Assembly (NCBI GenBank): GCA_020726505.1
Contig: JAHLEZ010000008.1
Location: 2,232,001-2,296,000 of the forward strand
Source: Leptodontidium sp. MPI-SDFR-AT-0119
Taxonomy: Eukaryota; Ascomycota; Leotiomycetes; Helotiales; Leptodontidiaceae
DNA length: 64,000 nt
Reading direction: 5' to 3'
Shown: one piece after another, positions 24,484 to 35,960 of the stretch
Layout of the letters: every line of letters begins with the position of its first letter
Position numbering within the stretch: position 1 is the first letter of the stretch
The notes under the pieces: model-generated
The model's database searches: none
Seen by the model: only the letters and a program-made list of their open reading frames with translations
Told to the model about the DNA's origin: nothing
Made by a program: the position numbers and the translations under genes

Positions 24484-24564
24484 GTTGGCGGCAACTGGCT
24501 CTTCCTGGATATCAGGAGGGGACAGAAATCTATGCACTTGGTATTTTGACGAGGAGGGCATGGG

Positions 24565-24570
24565 TTTATA
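24565..24570 (-). promoter_or_regulatory. Candidate TATA box of GH3 gene
   Basis: TATAAA on the minus strand 82 bp before the ATG at 24483. It helps choose that start over the upstream in-frame ATG. Confidence 0.5.
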
Positions 24571-26565
24571 TTCCCACCGTCAGGAACATTCACCTCAGCT
24601 TAGCCCAGTGTATTCTGGCCTGAAGGCCTCTTCTCGGCCGAGCGTCGACAACATGAAGGGCAGTAGGACTTCTGCACGAGTAATTCGAACTTTTCTCGAT
24701 GCTCTCGGCCCGATTGATAATCCAAGTTAAACGGATGCGCAGCATCGCAATTTCTTTCAAGGTCACCCGGTTAGAGTATTGATGGTTTCTCTGGTCCGCG
24801 GGCCATAAAGGTATGCAATATGAAGCCGTTGGTGCTCGTATTTCGTATTTTTATTTCTCCTAGGGGTTAGCCACGGTCAGGAACATCCTCGGCAGAATGC
24901 TCCCCCATTATTGTTCCACAAAATATTCGGAGATTCCCCGCACAGCTCGGCGTCACCCAATACCCCGCATGCAGTGCGTACACCGGGGCTCCGGGGTAGG
25001 GTACAGAATCTCTCAAATCAAAACTAAGCCATTTCATGACAAGTGAAGCGAGAATCGGGCTCGAACCTTTTTCTTGATTTTACAACCTCTATTTTTTCGC
25101 AGAACCTTTTGAATAAAAGTCGAGAAGGGGCACTACAAGTTACTAAAGCAATGTTTAAAGTCTTCCCCTTTAATTTTAGAGGTTTTAATTAAGTCGTTGT
25201 TACGAAATATAGTATTCGTTCGTCCGGTCGCAACTCGCTTCACTGGTCACGAAATATTTTAGCCTCGGATTTATGACGTAGAGTCGGTTCTCGCCCAAGC
25301 AAGAACCGAGCATCTACGAGTAGAGATCTTGGAATCGCTAGCTTTAAAACGCAATTTTGACTGTAGTAACCTAGAGAAGAGCCGAGAATGGGCAGACATC
25401 CCGGGCGTTCGAATACGAGCGGGTACGACATACGACTGACGCCACATGAAAACCTTTGTTGCGTTAGTTGCATGGTTAGCCTCATTGCAGACAACTTCAC
25501 GGGGGGAAAAGCCCCTTAAGGCTAAGCGGGTTGCGAGATAACTAAATGATACACCGAAGAAACGCCAGCTTATATGGAAGCATTGGATTGATACTTCATA
25601 GAGGCTCTTTTGGATCATATTGTCTGTGACACCAACACGTGCTAAGGAACGGAGAGAATGTACTCCCGAAGTATCAAACTATTTTCTGCACCCAAGCAAG
25701 AACAACCAACGGTACGCTCTGATTAATAATCTTGCTCATTCTGATTCGAGACTTAATCCAGCTTGCTTTGAGAATATGAAAGAGATCAAGATAGAGGCTG
25801 AATGACCACCGCTGGAGTATCATTATAAACGTTTATACTAAATTGTTAGCAAGAGAAAGCACATTTCTCCAACAGCACTTACAATCCTGTCCCGCGACAA
25901 GTCTCTAAGCCATTTCCAAGGTAAAGAGAGCTGCATCTAGAATCGTCACGGAGCGTGTCGCTTCTTGCCAGCGATGGAGCACAATGGCATTACCTGAGGA
26001 ACCAAGGACGAAGAAAACAAAAGTTGTGTTTAACTACTAAACAAACACCCCACGAGATCTTGCTGGAATTTAAAGAAGACATCTAGATATCTTGGAGACA
26101 AAAACGTGAGATGTTATAGTATGGCCTTGTACGAGACTATTAGCAGCCAGATTGAAGGAAGTGAATTATGTAATTACAGATTAGTGCCCTTTTGAGACTT
26201 AGCCGGGCGGAATAGACTTCATTCATTCATTCATAAACTTCTTCATCATTACGCCAGGCGCAATACACTTCCAAAGTATGACTCACGTAGAATACGCTAG
26301 AACTGCACATTCGTGTTATATAAAGCCGTAAGCTCTGTAGGTAGTAGAAGAATCAAGCATTATATACCAATACGGATACTCGTATTCGTGAGGACGAATC
26401 AGCTGTGGGCGTATATCTACAACCTTCGTACCTAGCCGTAGTAAAACCAACGCCATCAACAACGCCTAAAGTGAAGTGTTATTTGTCCCAAACACCAAAC
26501 CATTATCCTTCCCAGCCATATGAAAAAAATATATAACCTATCTACTCGCTCACTCACTCACTCCC
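24571..26565. other. Intergenic, GH3 gene to rhodopsin-like gene A
   Basis: About 2 kb with AT-rich patches near 25.1-25.2 and 26.1-26.5 kb. The longest frames (minus, 25240-25618) show no domain. Nothing supported beyond upstream DNA of the GH3 gene and the 3' flank of the next gene. Confidence 0.45.
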
Positions 26566-26950
26566 TTAAACGCCTCGCTTCCAATCACCCCTTCCAGCCT
26601 TGTCCTTGACAACCACGTTGCCAAAGTCCTTCCCAATGCCTTCTCGACTATTCAGCCTTATAAACTCCTCATCTCCATGATTATGCGTTACACTCCGCAC
26701 ATTGTCTCGTCTCGGGGCACCGTCCCCCGTCGTATGCGACCTCGCACCCGACCAGGCTTTTGTCTTGACGATGAGACTGCGGAAGAGGGGGCGGGTGGCT
26801 GCTGCGCTGCAGAGGATTATCCCGAGGCCGGGCTCGACGGAGGAGAGGGTGGCAAGGCGGGTGGTGTTATCTGAGGGTGGGTTGGGTTGTTAGTGGAAGT
26901 TGACATTTGGGAGGGTGTTTGTGAGTGTGAGTGAGTGAGTGAGTGTGTGA

Positions 26951-26990
<40 letters not shown>

Positions 26991-28056
26991 TAGAGAGATA
27001 GACTTACGGAAGAAGTCCTCCTTCTTGACGATGGCCGAGATGTATGGGAATCGAGCTATTGTTGTAATTCCTGCGCTGGAATGTGTGCGTCAGTAGATAG
27101 ATGCATGCAGGATGAGGCAGTAGGTAGGACCGTGAGAGAAAAACATACATAGCGCCAAATCCCATCAAGACCGAGACTGAAACCTTCATCTTTCGATCCA
27201 TTTGAAGACTCCACACCTTATCTTCCGTTAGCTAGCCTAAATACCCTTGCAATAAAAATAAAAATACGAATAACATAACATACAACGAACATAGGAAGGG
27301 CAGCAAAGAAGAAATCCGAGATGGCGATGATGGTGCCATGTGAATATCCTATGCCGAGAATCACCTCCTTCTTCAGGCAGGAGCCAGGTCCTTCCGGATG
27401 CCACTGCAGTGATTAGAGAGGTTAGAAAGCTTCATTGGGCAATGAGATGAAGAGCAGGGAAGGGCAGGGCAGGGCAGGAACTCACAAAATGTGAAATGGG
27501 CTTGCATTGGAATACTGCAACGAAAAACGCGATCATCGAGTAGAGGGAAATGATGCCTAACGCTATATAAATCGACCATCTTTGCAATTTCGTCTTCACG
27601 ATCCTCAGGAGGAAAGTCCCAATGGACAATTTGAGGAAGCCGGTATCCAAAAAGCTGTGCAACGTATTAGCAAGCAAGCAAACAAACGACTCCACAGCTG
27701 CAAGTCAAGGTTCGAGGGTTCTGACTAGGAGACCTCTGCAAAGTAGAACGCGCGCAGGGCAGGAACTACGTCGGACAGCGGGATCTCTTCATCTGGCCGC
27801 CCTTTATCAATACTCCTTCCGTAGAATACCCAGGCGGAATAGTGAGCAAAAATCGCCTGGGGTTTGGTCAATTGACAAACGTGAAGCGCACACAGAGACA
27901 TGGATTTACTAATGTCAACACCATAAGCCAATCGTCAATACCGAAGGATCGGACGACATAAATCCGTGCGATGCACCGGAAGGCGGTCGTGATGGAAGCC
28001 GCGGCCAAGAGAATGCCTGTAGATACAAATAAACTGAGACCCAAGTCAACGGCCAT
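26566..28056 (-). CDS. Fungal rhodopsin-domain/PTH11-like integral membrane protein A
   Basis: Seven-helix membrane protein of the fungal rhodopsin-domain family, related to PTH11-type candidate receptors. Seven exons: 28056-27910, 27856-27726, 27654-27486, 27403-27284, 27216-27149, 27075-27008 and 26870-26566, summing to 335 residues in one frame. The first helix contains FVSTGILLAAASITTAFR, then FGIDDWLMVLTLAIF, FLDTGFLKLSIGTFLLRI, LGIISLYSMIAFFVAVFQC, a helix with IIAISDFFFAALPMFV, VWSLQMDRKMKVSVSVLMGF with AIAGITTIARF, and VEPGLGIILCSAAATRPLF. These are the conserved blocks of the family in the correct order. Two donors (GTCAGA after exon 2, GTATGT after exon 5) were fixed by family alignment. 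The last intron is filled with microsatellite. There is no CFEM domain at the N-terminus. Ligand unknown. Confidence 0.85.
26921..27000. repeat. Compound microsatellite inside an intron
   Basis: GTGA/GAGT tetranucleotides run into (GT)n and then (GA)n over about 80 bp, within the last intron of the rhodopsin-like gene (26871-27007). On the coding strand this places a long CA/CT tract between donor and acceptor. Confidence 0.85.
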
Positions 28057-28764
28057 ATCTCATCTTGTAGGTTGTGTGTGTATTTGAAGTAGTCAAAAAC
28101 TGGTATGAAGATGGAGATGAGGATGGAGATGGAGATAAAGATGGAGACGAAGATGCAGATGATGCATGAGGTGCGTCTGGTCTGACAGAAATGCAAAAAT
28201 GCATCTCCAAGCATGTCAAGATGGGGCGGGGGGGCTTGTGGCGTGCCTGGCCGTGGCCGTTCCTCTTTCGGAAGGTAGGATTGCCCATGTCGCATGTGCG
28301 TCCCTCCCGTTTTGGACAAAAAGCTTCCCCGTATGGAAGCGATCCTTCCATGAAGTATGCTTCCGCTTCTTTCCACGGATGCACGCGGCAGGATGCTCCA
28401 ATTTATTCATGCAAGTCCCCGGTTTGTTTTCCATTGCTGGGTGGGAAATCCGGGGAACGTCAGTCCAAGGCCTTTGAAACGATGCCCCGAGCGTTTGTGT
28501 GGAACGTACCACGTTTTGTTTCCCCTGAGTTGCAATTCTAGAATGCGTTCTATGTGGGTTTCGTCACCTCAATGTGATGTGATATCAATCAAACCTTCTT
28601 TCTTCGACCGGCCGGACTACAAACGATACCCACGCAAATGTCGCGCAAATGTGAGCATTCGACAAGCTAGGTATCTATGCAAGTTTTCTCGTATTTGATG
28701 TATTAGCAGTTGAAAAAAGCGACTCACTTGAAGAAGAAGAATTAGATATCATACATACCTAGGT

Positions 28765-29185
28765 AGTACAGGATGCACCAGAATAGTTCCTTCACGAACG
28801 TCGGCAGGAGCAGCCGGTGCGCCAAGGGTGACTGCGGGGGTGACAGCGGCATAATCTTGGCATGTGTCACAAGAACGTTTTCGGCGCTATTCAAACGATG
28901 AGATTTCTGATTGTGAGTGGAATTGGGTTTAAGAAGGCCTTTAATTTTGCATGAAATGTCTCCTGCTACAGACTTGTAGAACTTACGCAGGTTCCAGCGA
29001 GCCCCCGTACTGCTCACATAGTAGTTCGCACAAATACCATTTAACATGCCGTCGACTGTAACGCATTCAACCCAGTGTCCTGATATCACTAGATACTCTA
29101 GATGTGTTTCGACTCACCATTGTTTCATTGGCTGGGACTCGGTTGCTGTTTAACAGGGCTGGCTGTGTGCACTCTCTGCCCCTGA
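28765..29185 (-). pseudogene. Possible broken small Cys-containing gene
   Basis: Three minus-strand pieces look coding-like and are bounded by splice-like sites. The first contains RECTQPALLNSN, the second VECVTVDGMLNGICANYYV and ARWNL, and the third CDTCQDYAAVTPAVTLG and ADVREGTILVHPVLP. Six cysteines in a short product would suit a secreted protein. However, the pieces are not in compatible phases with the splice sites I can see, and no start codon with a signal peptide is evident. It may be a decayed gene or chance. No function is proposed. Confidence 0.28.
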
Positions 29186-29832
29186 AAGTAAAGAGGGTGG
29201 CCACAGATTTCCGAACCTCGGCTTTTGTGGAAAAGTTAAATAATTCGTGTAGTAAACAAACAAAAAAGGCTGATATAAAGTTTAAAACGGCTTTTGAAGG
29301 CGGAAGAAGTAATAATTACTAATCAAATCGAACGACTTGTAAACTAAAATTATTTAGTCCTTGAGCAACAGAATAGCAACGGGCACAAAACCCCCTGAGG
29401 GTTCGGAAAGCTATGGCCACCCACCATCTTTAGTTTCCATGCTCGTTTTTGAACCGTCTAGGCCTTGTGGGTTGAGTTATGGGTTGGTTTCGCAGGCTAG
29501 GGGCGTTGTCGTCGTCTCTGCTCCTGTTCCTAGGTTTCGTCGTCTGATCTAAAGCCGCGTGCTCAAGAGCCATTTGCGCCGTTGCACTCAAGGAACGCGG
29601 AGACGTTGATATTTACGGCATGGTCGGTACCGTGGGTTCTGAGGGTGCATCTCAATGTCCAGTCAGGGCTGTGCAGTCCTCACTCGGGATGCTTGCTCCA
29701 GGCCAGTGTGAAGCTACGTTAGCAGATATAGTTTGCACAGGCGTATCAGGCGTATGGATAGGGCTTTTGTTTGAACAGTTGGAATGATTGTTGTTTGGAG
29801 AATTACAGTCTTGGGACTCGTTGTTAGTCTGC

Positions 29833-29864
29833 GGGGGTGGGCGTGGGCGTGGGCGTGGGTGTGG
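29833..29864 (+). repeat. GGGCGT-type G-rich tandem repeat
   Basis: Several copies of GGGCGT/GGGTGT in tandem give closely spaced G-runs on the plus strand, a potential G-quadruplex. No gene association seen. Confidence 0.7.
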
Positions 29865-30524
29865 ATACTGATGATCGTCCTCACGGGTCCCGTCCCGTAA
29901 CGAGCCTAGGATCATGGGTTCGTGCTTCACAGGGTATTTCACAGCTAAATCAAAAATCGAAGTATTTTTTTGAAAATATAATTCAAAAAGCTAATTTAAA
30001 AAAAACATTAATGCGCTTCTTCTTTACAATATACACGAAGAAAAAAGCTGAGGGGTTACGTCGTTGCTTAGTAATTATCAAGTCAAGTTGCCGACTTCAG
30101 GTTTTCAGAGCCTGAAAGTATCTCGCTGAACTGCCTACGGACCCGTGGTTCCAGGCTCGTAAGTGTGGCTTGAACTGGGGATGGCTCTTGGCCTGTGGTT
30201 TGCGAGTAGGGATCTCATGATATCGCCAAAGTTGTTTAGTTCTGTGAATAGTGAAGGGGAGTAGCAAGTGATGGGGGCCCGGGCAGATTCCGAACCTATT
30301 ATATTCATGTCGAGTTCTTGTTGAGGATATGGGCAGTTTCTGAAATTCCAAATGTGGCGCAGCTTGTGGCAGTTTCTGGTGTGCAAAAGAGACAGTCGGG
30401 CAGTTCATAAATGGAAAATCGTAGCAATCTGGCTTAGAAATATATCTTGATGCATCTCATAACCGTGTTTGCCAGCTGGCGAAATTTTGAGTTGTGCGGG
30501 TCAATTCGCTGCGCCCGTGAGTAA

Positions 30525-30560
30525 GGGGATGGGGATGGGGATGGGGATGGGGATTGGGGT
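30525..30560 (+). repeat. (GGGGAT)n hexanucleotide repeat
   Basis: About five GGGGAT units on the plus strand. A further copy (GGGGATGGGGACG) occurs at 30579-30591 and an inverted copy at about 30743-30755. The unit is not the common fungal telomere repeat TTAGGG. Confidence 0.8.
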
Positions 30561-32037
30561 CAAATACTAAGCGAATGTGGGGATGGGGACGGAAGCGAGC
30601 ATAGCAACCAGAGGCAACCAAGAGGTCCTAGAGATGTTAACAGAAGCAAATTAAAGTAAAATAAAGTCGAGGCGTATAGTAGCATAAATGGAGGCCATTT
30701 TCTCGTGGCAGCGCCAAACTGGTGGCATTGGATGCTCAAAAACGTCCCCATCCCCATGATACGTCACTGGAACAGACGATAATAATGGTGCACCAAGAAA
30801 AGATGGAATACTCTCAATCTCATCACCTCGCTTCTTCAACCAAATATCCCAATAGAAACTCGGGCCAGTCCCATAGACCTGCGTCGATCGCACCTAGTTG
30901 GAATATACTGCTTGAAGCGATATCTCGTCGAACGAACATCCCTACCGTTGTAGAGGAAAACGACTGCTCCCACCCGTCAAACACACTTCTGACGACTTGG
31001 GTTGAACCCTCGGGAAGCCCAGCAGCTCCTTCATCCCAGGCTTCGGTAAACAACCAAGAGGCGAGCTCTGCAGCTGTGCCTAAATTCGACGGCAAATTCT
31101 AAGTCCACGACAGAGCCAACGACGACATGTGTATCATCCGGCTAACTCGATGGGTTGGACAGTTTTATATTTAAAAAATAAAAATAAAATTTTTTGTCGA
31201 AGTAACAAATTAAAAAACAATTCAAAGGATCGAAAGATTGTTAGAGAACTTGCAGATAAATCGTGAGGCTTGGTAATTGTTGCCTTCCAGGCTTCCGGAC
31301 ATGGGGTGGCCCAGCCCCAGCCCTACCGTGTGGTCCCTCGGCCTTCCGAGCCATCTGCCTACCAAAGCTGCTCACCGAATCCTCCCTCCATTTTTCGTTG
31401 TCGGACATAAAGGTTCGAGTCAAACTTGCGCTCTCTGCTCGGTCATCAAAGATGGGGTTGAGATCATGTTGCGGGGTAAACTAGCGGGGTTGGAGGACAG
31501 AGAGTGCTCCATCATTGTGCACCACAGATCTCCTCTGGAAGTTAAGACACTTGGTGAGGATGGATGTGATGAAGAATCAGTGAAGATGCAATTTTTCGCG
31601 CAGCAACGTAAGCCGTCGACCTGGCCTTCACGAAGTGCGACCCTCAAAAGCTTTTAGGGTGTAGCTGAATCGTACCCTTCCGGGACGGTGCCGCGGGAGT
31701 CTCACATTTCAGAGGGACCTGATAGGCTCCGTATAAATTCTTAGGCCTGATACTATATGATATAACATTGGAAAGGGAAAAGGGAAACTTCTCATCACAT
31801 AACCATCTTGGAAGGATCAAAACAAGCCCTTTTTGCACAATCTATCGTTTGAACATGTATGTGTGGTGGGTCACGTGCTATAGCTCTGGGGTCCGTGCAC
31901 ATCACTACTTAGGAGGAGAGCCTTGAGCTCTCTCTCTCTCGCTAGCTCTCTTTTCTCTTTAGACGTACTAATTCAAACCTCCTACTACTGGAATACCAAA
32001 GGCCGCCACCTTGTGGACCCTTGGTGACCCGTACAGA

Positions 32038-32114
32038 GGCTCAGTGGCGTAGCAATTCGCAATTTTGATTCGAGTTCCCTTAATCAAAATCCCGACGAGT
32101 TACGCCACTGAGCC
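32038..32114. repeat. Hairpin-forming tRNA-like/SINE-like sequence
   Basis: A perfect 14-bp outer stem (GGCTCAGTGGCGTA at 32038-32051 and its complement ending at 32114) encloses a second 9-bp stem (ATTTTGATT at 32062-32070 with AATCAAAAT at 32082-32090). The left arm matches an RNA polymerase III A box (GGCTCAGTGG) and GATTCGAGTTCC about 30 bp further resembles a B box. It does not fold as a standard tRNA cloverleaf, so I call it tRNA-like only. It lies about 0.5 kb upstream of the gypsy relic. Confidence 0.55.
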
Positions 32115-32625
32115 GATCGATCTCTCCCACCCCCACACATACCCCCGACAACGCCCTTATCCAGATCCATGCAGGTCCTTAGAAGTTAGAATTGGATTTC
32201 CTCTACTTCGAACGTCTCCCTGCTGGCCTGAATAGGGAAGTCTAAAAACAAACGAAAGCGTGAAGCCAACGGTTGTTATACTACTGAAGACAGCGCCTCA
32301 GTCTCCCAAGAAGGCTCTCCAGTCCACACACAAGACTCCGGCACCTCACACTACATCCCTTCCTACAACCCCGACTACTCCAATACATCAGCAAACCTCT
32401 TCTTCATCTACGATCCCCGCCGCTCCCCGAGCACGTCGAACCATTGCTTCAGAGATCTTCCCTATCTTCTCCCGGGTCAGACAACAGCAGGAAGGAAGAA
32501 ACCAGGAGGAAAGAACAAACCAAGAAGAAGGAACAAATCAAGAGGAAGGAATAGGCAAGATCACCACTACCTCCGACGAGTGGGCCGAAAAGTACTTTTC
32601 TCTTATTTTCCCAGACTAGGGACTA

Positions 32626-33166
32626 TCTGATACTAACATCTCCGACAGGGACTCTAAATTCACGTCGGACTTCTGGGGTACACTCTTCACGCTCTCCCGC
32701 AGGTCACTCACCTTCTCTTCCGCATATCATAGTTCTGGTAATGGCCAAGCGTACGAATCAAACGTTTTCCCACGCGCTTCGATGTGCCCTGGAATGCAGG
32801 TACGATCAATCACAATAGGAATCACTTCTTCCTTATATCCAACTCTGCTTGAATATTGCGCCAAACGCTTCCACTTCCTTTTCCCCGTACACCTTACTCT
32901 ACGGTCGCGAACCCAAGACGGAATTCAATACGGAAGATAGTCAGCTTGACTTCGTCCAAAACCGCAAGATTCTACGACGAGAATCTTCAGACGCCGTCGT
33001 TCTCGCACAAGCTAGGATGAAACAGTACTACGATTCCGCGCATATTCCTCCACCAGACCACCTTGACCAAGCCTGGGAGCCGGCCGCCGATATCAAAGCT
33101 CAGGTCCTACTTTTGGTACGCAAGTACGAAGCTCGCCGCCAGTCAGTAATATTTTCATCTTTGTAA
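32626..33166 (+). pseudogene. Decayed Ty3/gypsy retrotransposon integrase fragment
   Basis: The plus strand carries pieces of a Ty3/gypsy integrase in shifted frames. First comes ISDRDSKFTSDFWGTLF with SAYHSSGNGQA. A second frame reads TNQTFSHALRC, then an in-frame TAG where the family has Trp. The same frame resumes at LPYIQLCLNIAPNASTSF and continues through SPYTLLYGREPKTEF. These correspond to the integrase catalytic core and the start of its C-terminal region. I see no reverse transcriptase, gag or long terminal repeats in the flanks. At least one frameshift and one nonsense codon make it non-functional. The open frame at 32260-32619 directly upstream is Thr/Pro and Glu/Gln-rich and not recognised. 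Confidence 0.85.
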
Positions 33167-33728
33167 CTCCACTACTATCGCAGCTAGGTTGGCAACCCCT
33201 AATATCCAAAAATCCTCACCTTGCAACTCCAAGGGAGGTCGCGTTGTTCGCGCTTCAATAATCTTTCTCGGGAATCGACAATTGCTCTATCAATATATCC
33301 TTTCCACAGTCGGACTTTGTTCTGGAACCACTCTCCTTAACGACTCTTGACTTTAAATTTTGTGTTTGCTGGACTTCACCTTTGCGTGTTACTCTATCCT
33401 CTAGCATCTTCTACGACGTCATTTTGTTGTGTTGCGGCCTGGACGTTTGTTTTGATCTAGCCTAATTCGGTGTTAGCGTCTCCCAATAGGCTGCGCGAAA
33501 AATACTCCCCTCCCCTTCGTTCCTCAACCCCATCAACAACACACTCTACTCTCCTCAATGCTCTCTACACTTCTTCACATCACCTCCACCGCCTCGCAGC
33601 GACTCTTCAGTTTCGTCACCAATCTTTATGGCACGTGACCAGATGCATTCTTCCAGTTCTGCCTAATGGTTCTATTTCCAACTTCAACAACAACAACGGC
33701 GACTAAAGATCACCACAACCATTGCATC
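33167..33728. other. Intergenic, gypsy relic to F-box gene 2
   Basis: Upstream region of the F-box gene. Pyrimidine-rich leader from 33500. No long terminal repeat recognised at the boundary of the retrotransposon fragment. Confidence 0.45.
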
Positions 33729-35195
33729 ATGTCCATCGGCTCATTATCAGCAGAGTTGGTACTGGAGGTATTTCTCTATATCCAGCCTTCGGACTTCACG
33801 AACTTGTCTCTTTGCTGCAAACGCTTTCATGAACTGGTCGAGCCACAACTCTACAGGACCATCACCCAAACCAGGGCGAACGCTCTCCAGCAATTCCTGC
33901 GATCTTTGAGTATCAAGCCCCATCGTGCAAAATATGTTCAGCACATCACCGCAAAGGCTTGGGATCACCAAACAGCAATCTCCACGAGGTTTCTGGACCT
34001 TGATCAATCGGGGCCCCGGGTGAAGCCCCAAGTCCAAATCCGAAAGCTTCTCCCTGAAAGTTTATTCGGAAAAGAACATTGTGAGCAGTGGTATGAGGCA
34101 ATCTTCACCAATCGGGGATGGGATGCCATAATTGCCCTCCTCTTGGTACATTGTACGAAGCTGGAGTCAGCCAATTTATGTCTCTACAATGATTCAAAGT
34201 ACGCATTCATCGAGCGAGTGTTAAAAAACGCGGTGAAGTCGCAAAAGGAACAAAAATCTCAACATCATCTCACAAGTCTTTCTCGGGTAGACATGAAACC
34301 CAGCACTGCCTCGCAAAAATCAAGCCTGTACCGCATGTTTCTCGCACTGGACTCAGTGAGAGAGTTCAACGGCCACGGAGTTCAGCACGGATGGAACAGT
34401 CCGTTCGAGTTCAATTCAAAAACGCAACATGTGTTTAATATTACCAAAGTCACCCTCAACAACAATGCAGTGTTTTCTGGCAATGGTCAGGCATTTGTCG
34501 CTGTCCTTAGGTGGTTCTATTCGATGAGAAGCTTCAGCTGCGAAGGTACGATGGGGGTGTCTGGTGAGTACGAGAATTGGTCAATCATGAACGGATTGAT
34601 CAACTCAAAGCACAGTCTTGAAGAAATCACACTCTCAAGCCGGGGTCACCATTTCCGAGATAGGTACACCATGAAGACATGGTCCCCAATCACTTCGTTG
34701 AAAAGTTACACCAAATTGAGGTCAGTGAGGATTTCTGTTCAAAATTGATTCTCCCATAATTGCAGTCTTTAACCAAACCCACAGATCTCTGGAGCTTGAA
34801 TCTTGGATGTTTTTCAACGCCACAGGATTCCCACTTGGCAATGACTACACGGCCCTGGATTGGCTTTCGGAATTACTACCGGACTCGCTGGAGCAATTGT
34901 CAATCAGAGAATTAACGACTTCTGATTTGGACAAGCTGAGAATCGTCTTCACATCAGCACGATCGGTGTCGAAGAATCTGAGAATGCTAAAGGTAGGTCT
35001 CGCTTCCAGCACTGTCAGCGCTCCCAGTGCTCTGGGCGCCCAACGCCACTCATGAAGTTTCTAACCTTTCCGCAGATCGTCTGCCGGCTATCTGCTGAAG
35101 ATTTTGAGAATTATAATTTGGGTCTATGGTTGGCTCTAGAGGAAGTCACTGGCATCCATGGGATTGTTATGACACGAGAACTGCATATGAGATAG
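33729..35195 (+). CDS. F-box protein, copy 2
   Basis: Predicted SCF substrate receptor. Three exons, 33729-34720, 34785-34992 and 35076-35195, encode 439 residues. The F-box is at residues 4-45 (SLSAELVLEVFLYI, FTNLSLCCKRFHELVEPQLY). The following region has KPHRAKYVQHI, LLPESLFGKEHCEQWYEAIF and WDAIIALLLVHC, arranged like the first F-box gene at 2.4 kb, so the two are probably distant paralogues. Further leucine-rich stretches (SLEEITLSS, SLEQLSIREL) suggest a degenerate LRR fold. Both introns have good borders (GTCAGT..CAG and GTAGGT..CAG). The ATG at 33729 was chosen over an in-frame ATG 63 bp upstream because the upstream residues are a Thr-rich run that precedes the F-box. The target protein is unknown. 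Confidence 0.82.
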
Positions 35196-35960
35196 TTATC
35201 ATACTTCCAGGAGGACAGCAGTTGGTTCTCCTGATTCGATGCATAAAATATCCAGCACTCTCATCATGTGTCCAATCTTTCGAGTTGGTGCCGAGCCTTT
35301 CGTGGCGTCAAATCACGACGCAACAGTATGAAATAGAGGTAATGTGCTGCTGGGGTGGTAGCAGGACAGAAAAGTTTGGCACAAGTCTTCTTTGAGAGGA
35401 TGCAATCCGGTCACATTCCAGCAGTACGGCATTGGCGAACAATCCTCAATTCAGCAGGTCGGTTTAAAATAGCTGCATAATCACGTCAGCGGCGCTTAGG
35501 GTCTACCGAGAGCAAACATGAGGGAAACCGTTCAAAGATACTCGCCCATATGAGACATCATTTGAGCCGCTATCTCACTTGATTTTCGTCATGAACTAAC
35601 TAAATTGTATTTTCATTGGCCCTGAGAGATGCAGGCAGGCAGTCTCTGACAGGGGCGGGAAGGCAATAAGCCCCCACAAGTCAAGTCTCAATCGGGCTGT
35701 GATCTTCTGTCAGCAAGGCTCACCAATAGAGTCCCTGGTCTAAACCTCACCGAAGTCCATTTCCACTCACAACAACACCATCACAAGATCCAGGATTCCG
35801 TCATTTATCCGGGCCTCTGTTCTGTAAAATCCCGCATTATATCATGGAGCCGTGTCCGCCCCCAGCAATCAAAAGTCTGCCACTGTAGATTTGCAGCCTC
35901 GTCTCAGCCCAGTTCGTTGTTCCATCAACTGTCAGAAGAAAGGCCGATTCATGACCAAAC
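35196..35960. other. Intergenic, F-box gene 2 to Zn2Cys6 gene B
   Basis: Upstream DNA of the next gene. No gene or repeat recognised. Confidence 0.5.

Larger units (their letters stand above)
28057..32037. other. Long gene-poor interval with G-rich repeats
   Basis: Nearly 4 kb with no intact gene that I can support. AT-rich patches lie near 29.2-29.35, 29.95-30.05 and 31.17-31.24 kb. G-rich repeats and a possible broken small gene at 28765-29185 are listed separately. Confidence 0.45.

Noticed and set aside
7000..24500. Secondary-metabolite gene cluster (P450, regulator, esterase, hydrolases)
   Set aside because: No polyketide synthase, NRPS, terpene synthase or other backbone enzyme in the window; glycosidases and esterase have independent roles.
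25010..25110. tRNA-like B-box (GGTTCGAGCC on the minus strand)
   Set aside because: No A box at the right distance and no cloverleaf can be drawn.
30525..30560. Interstitial telomere repeat
   Set aside because: The unit is GGGGAT, not TTAGGG, and the array is too short to claim telomeric origin.
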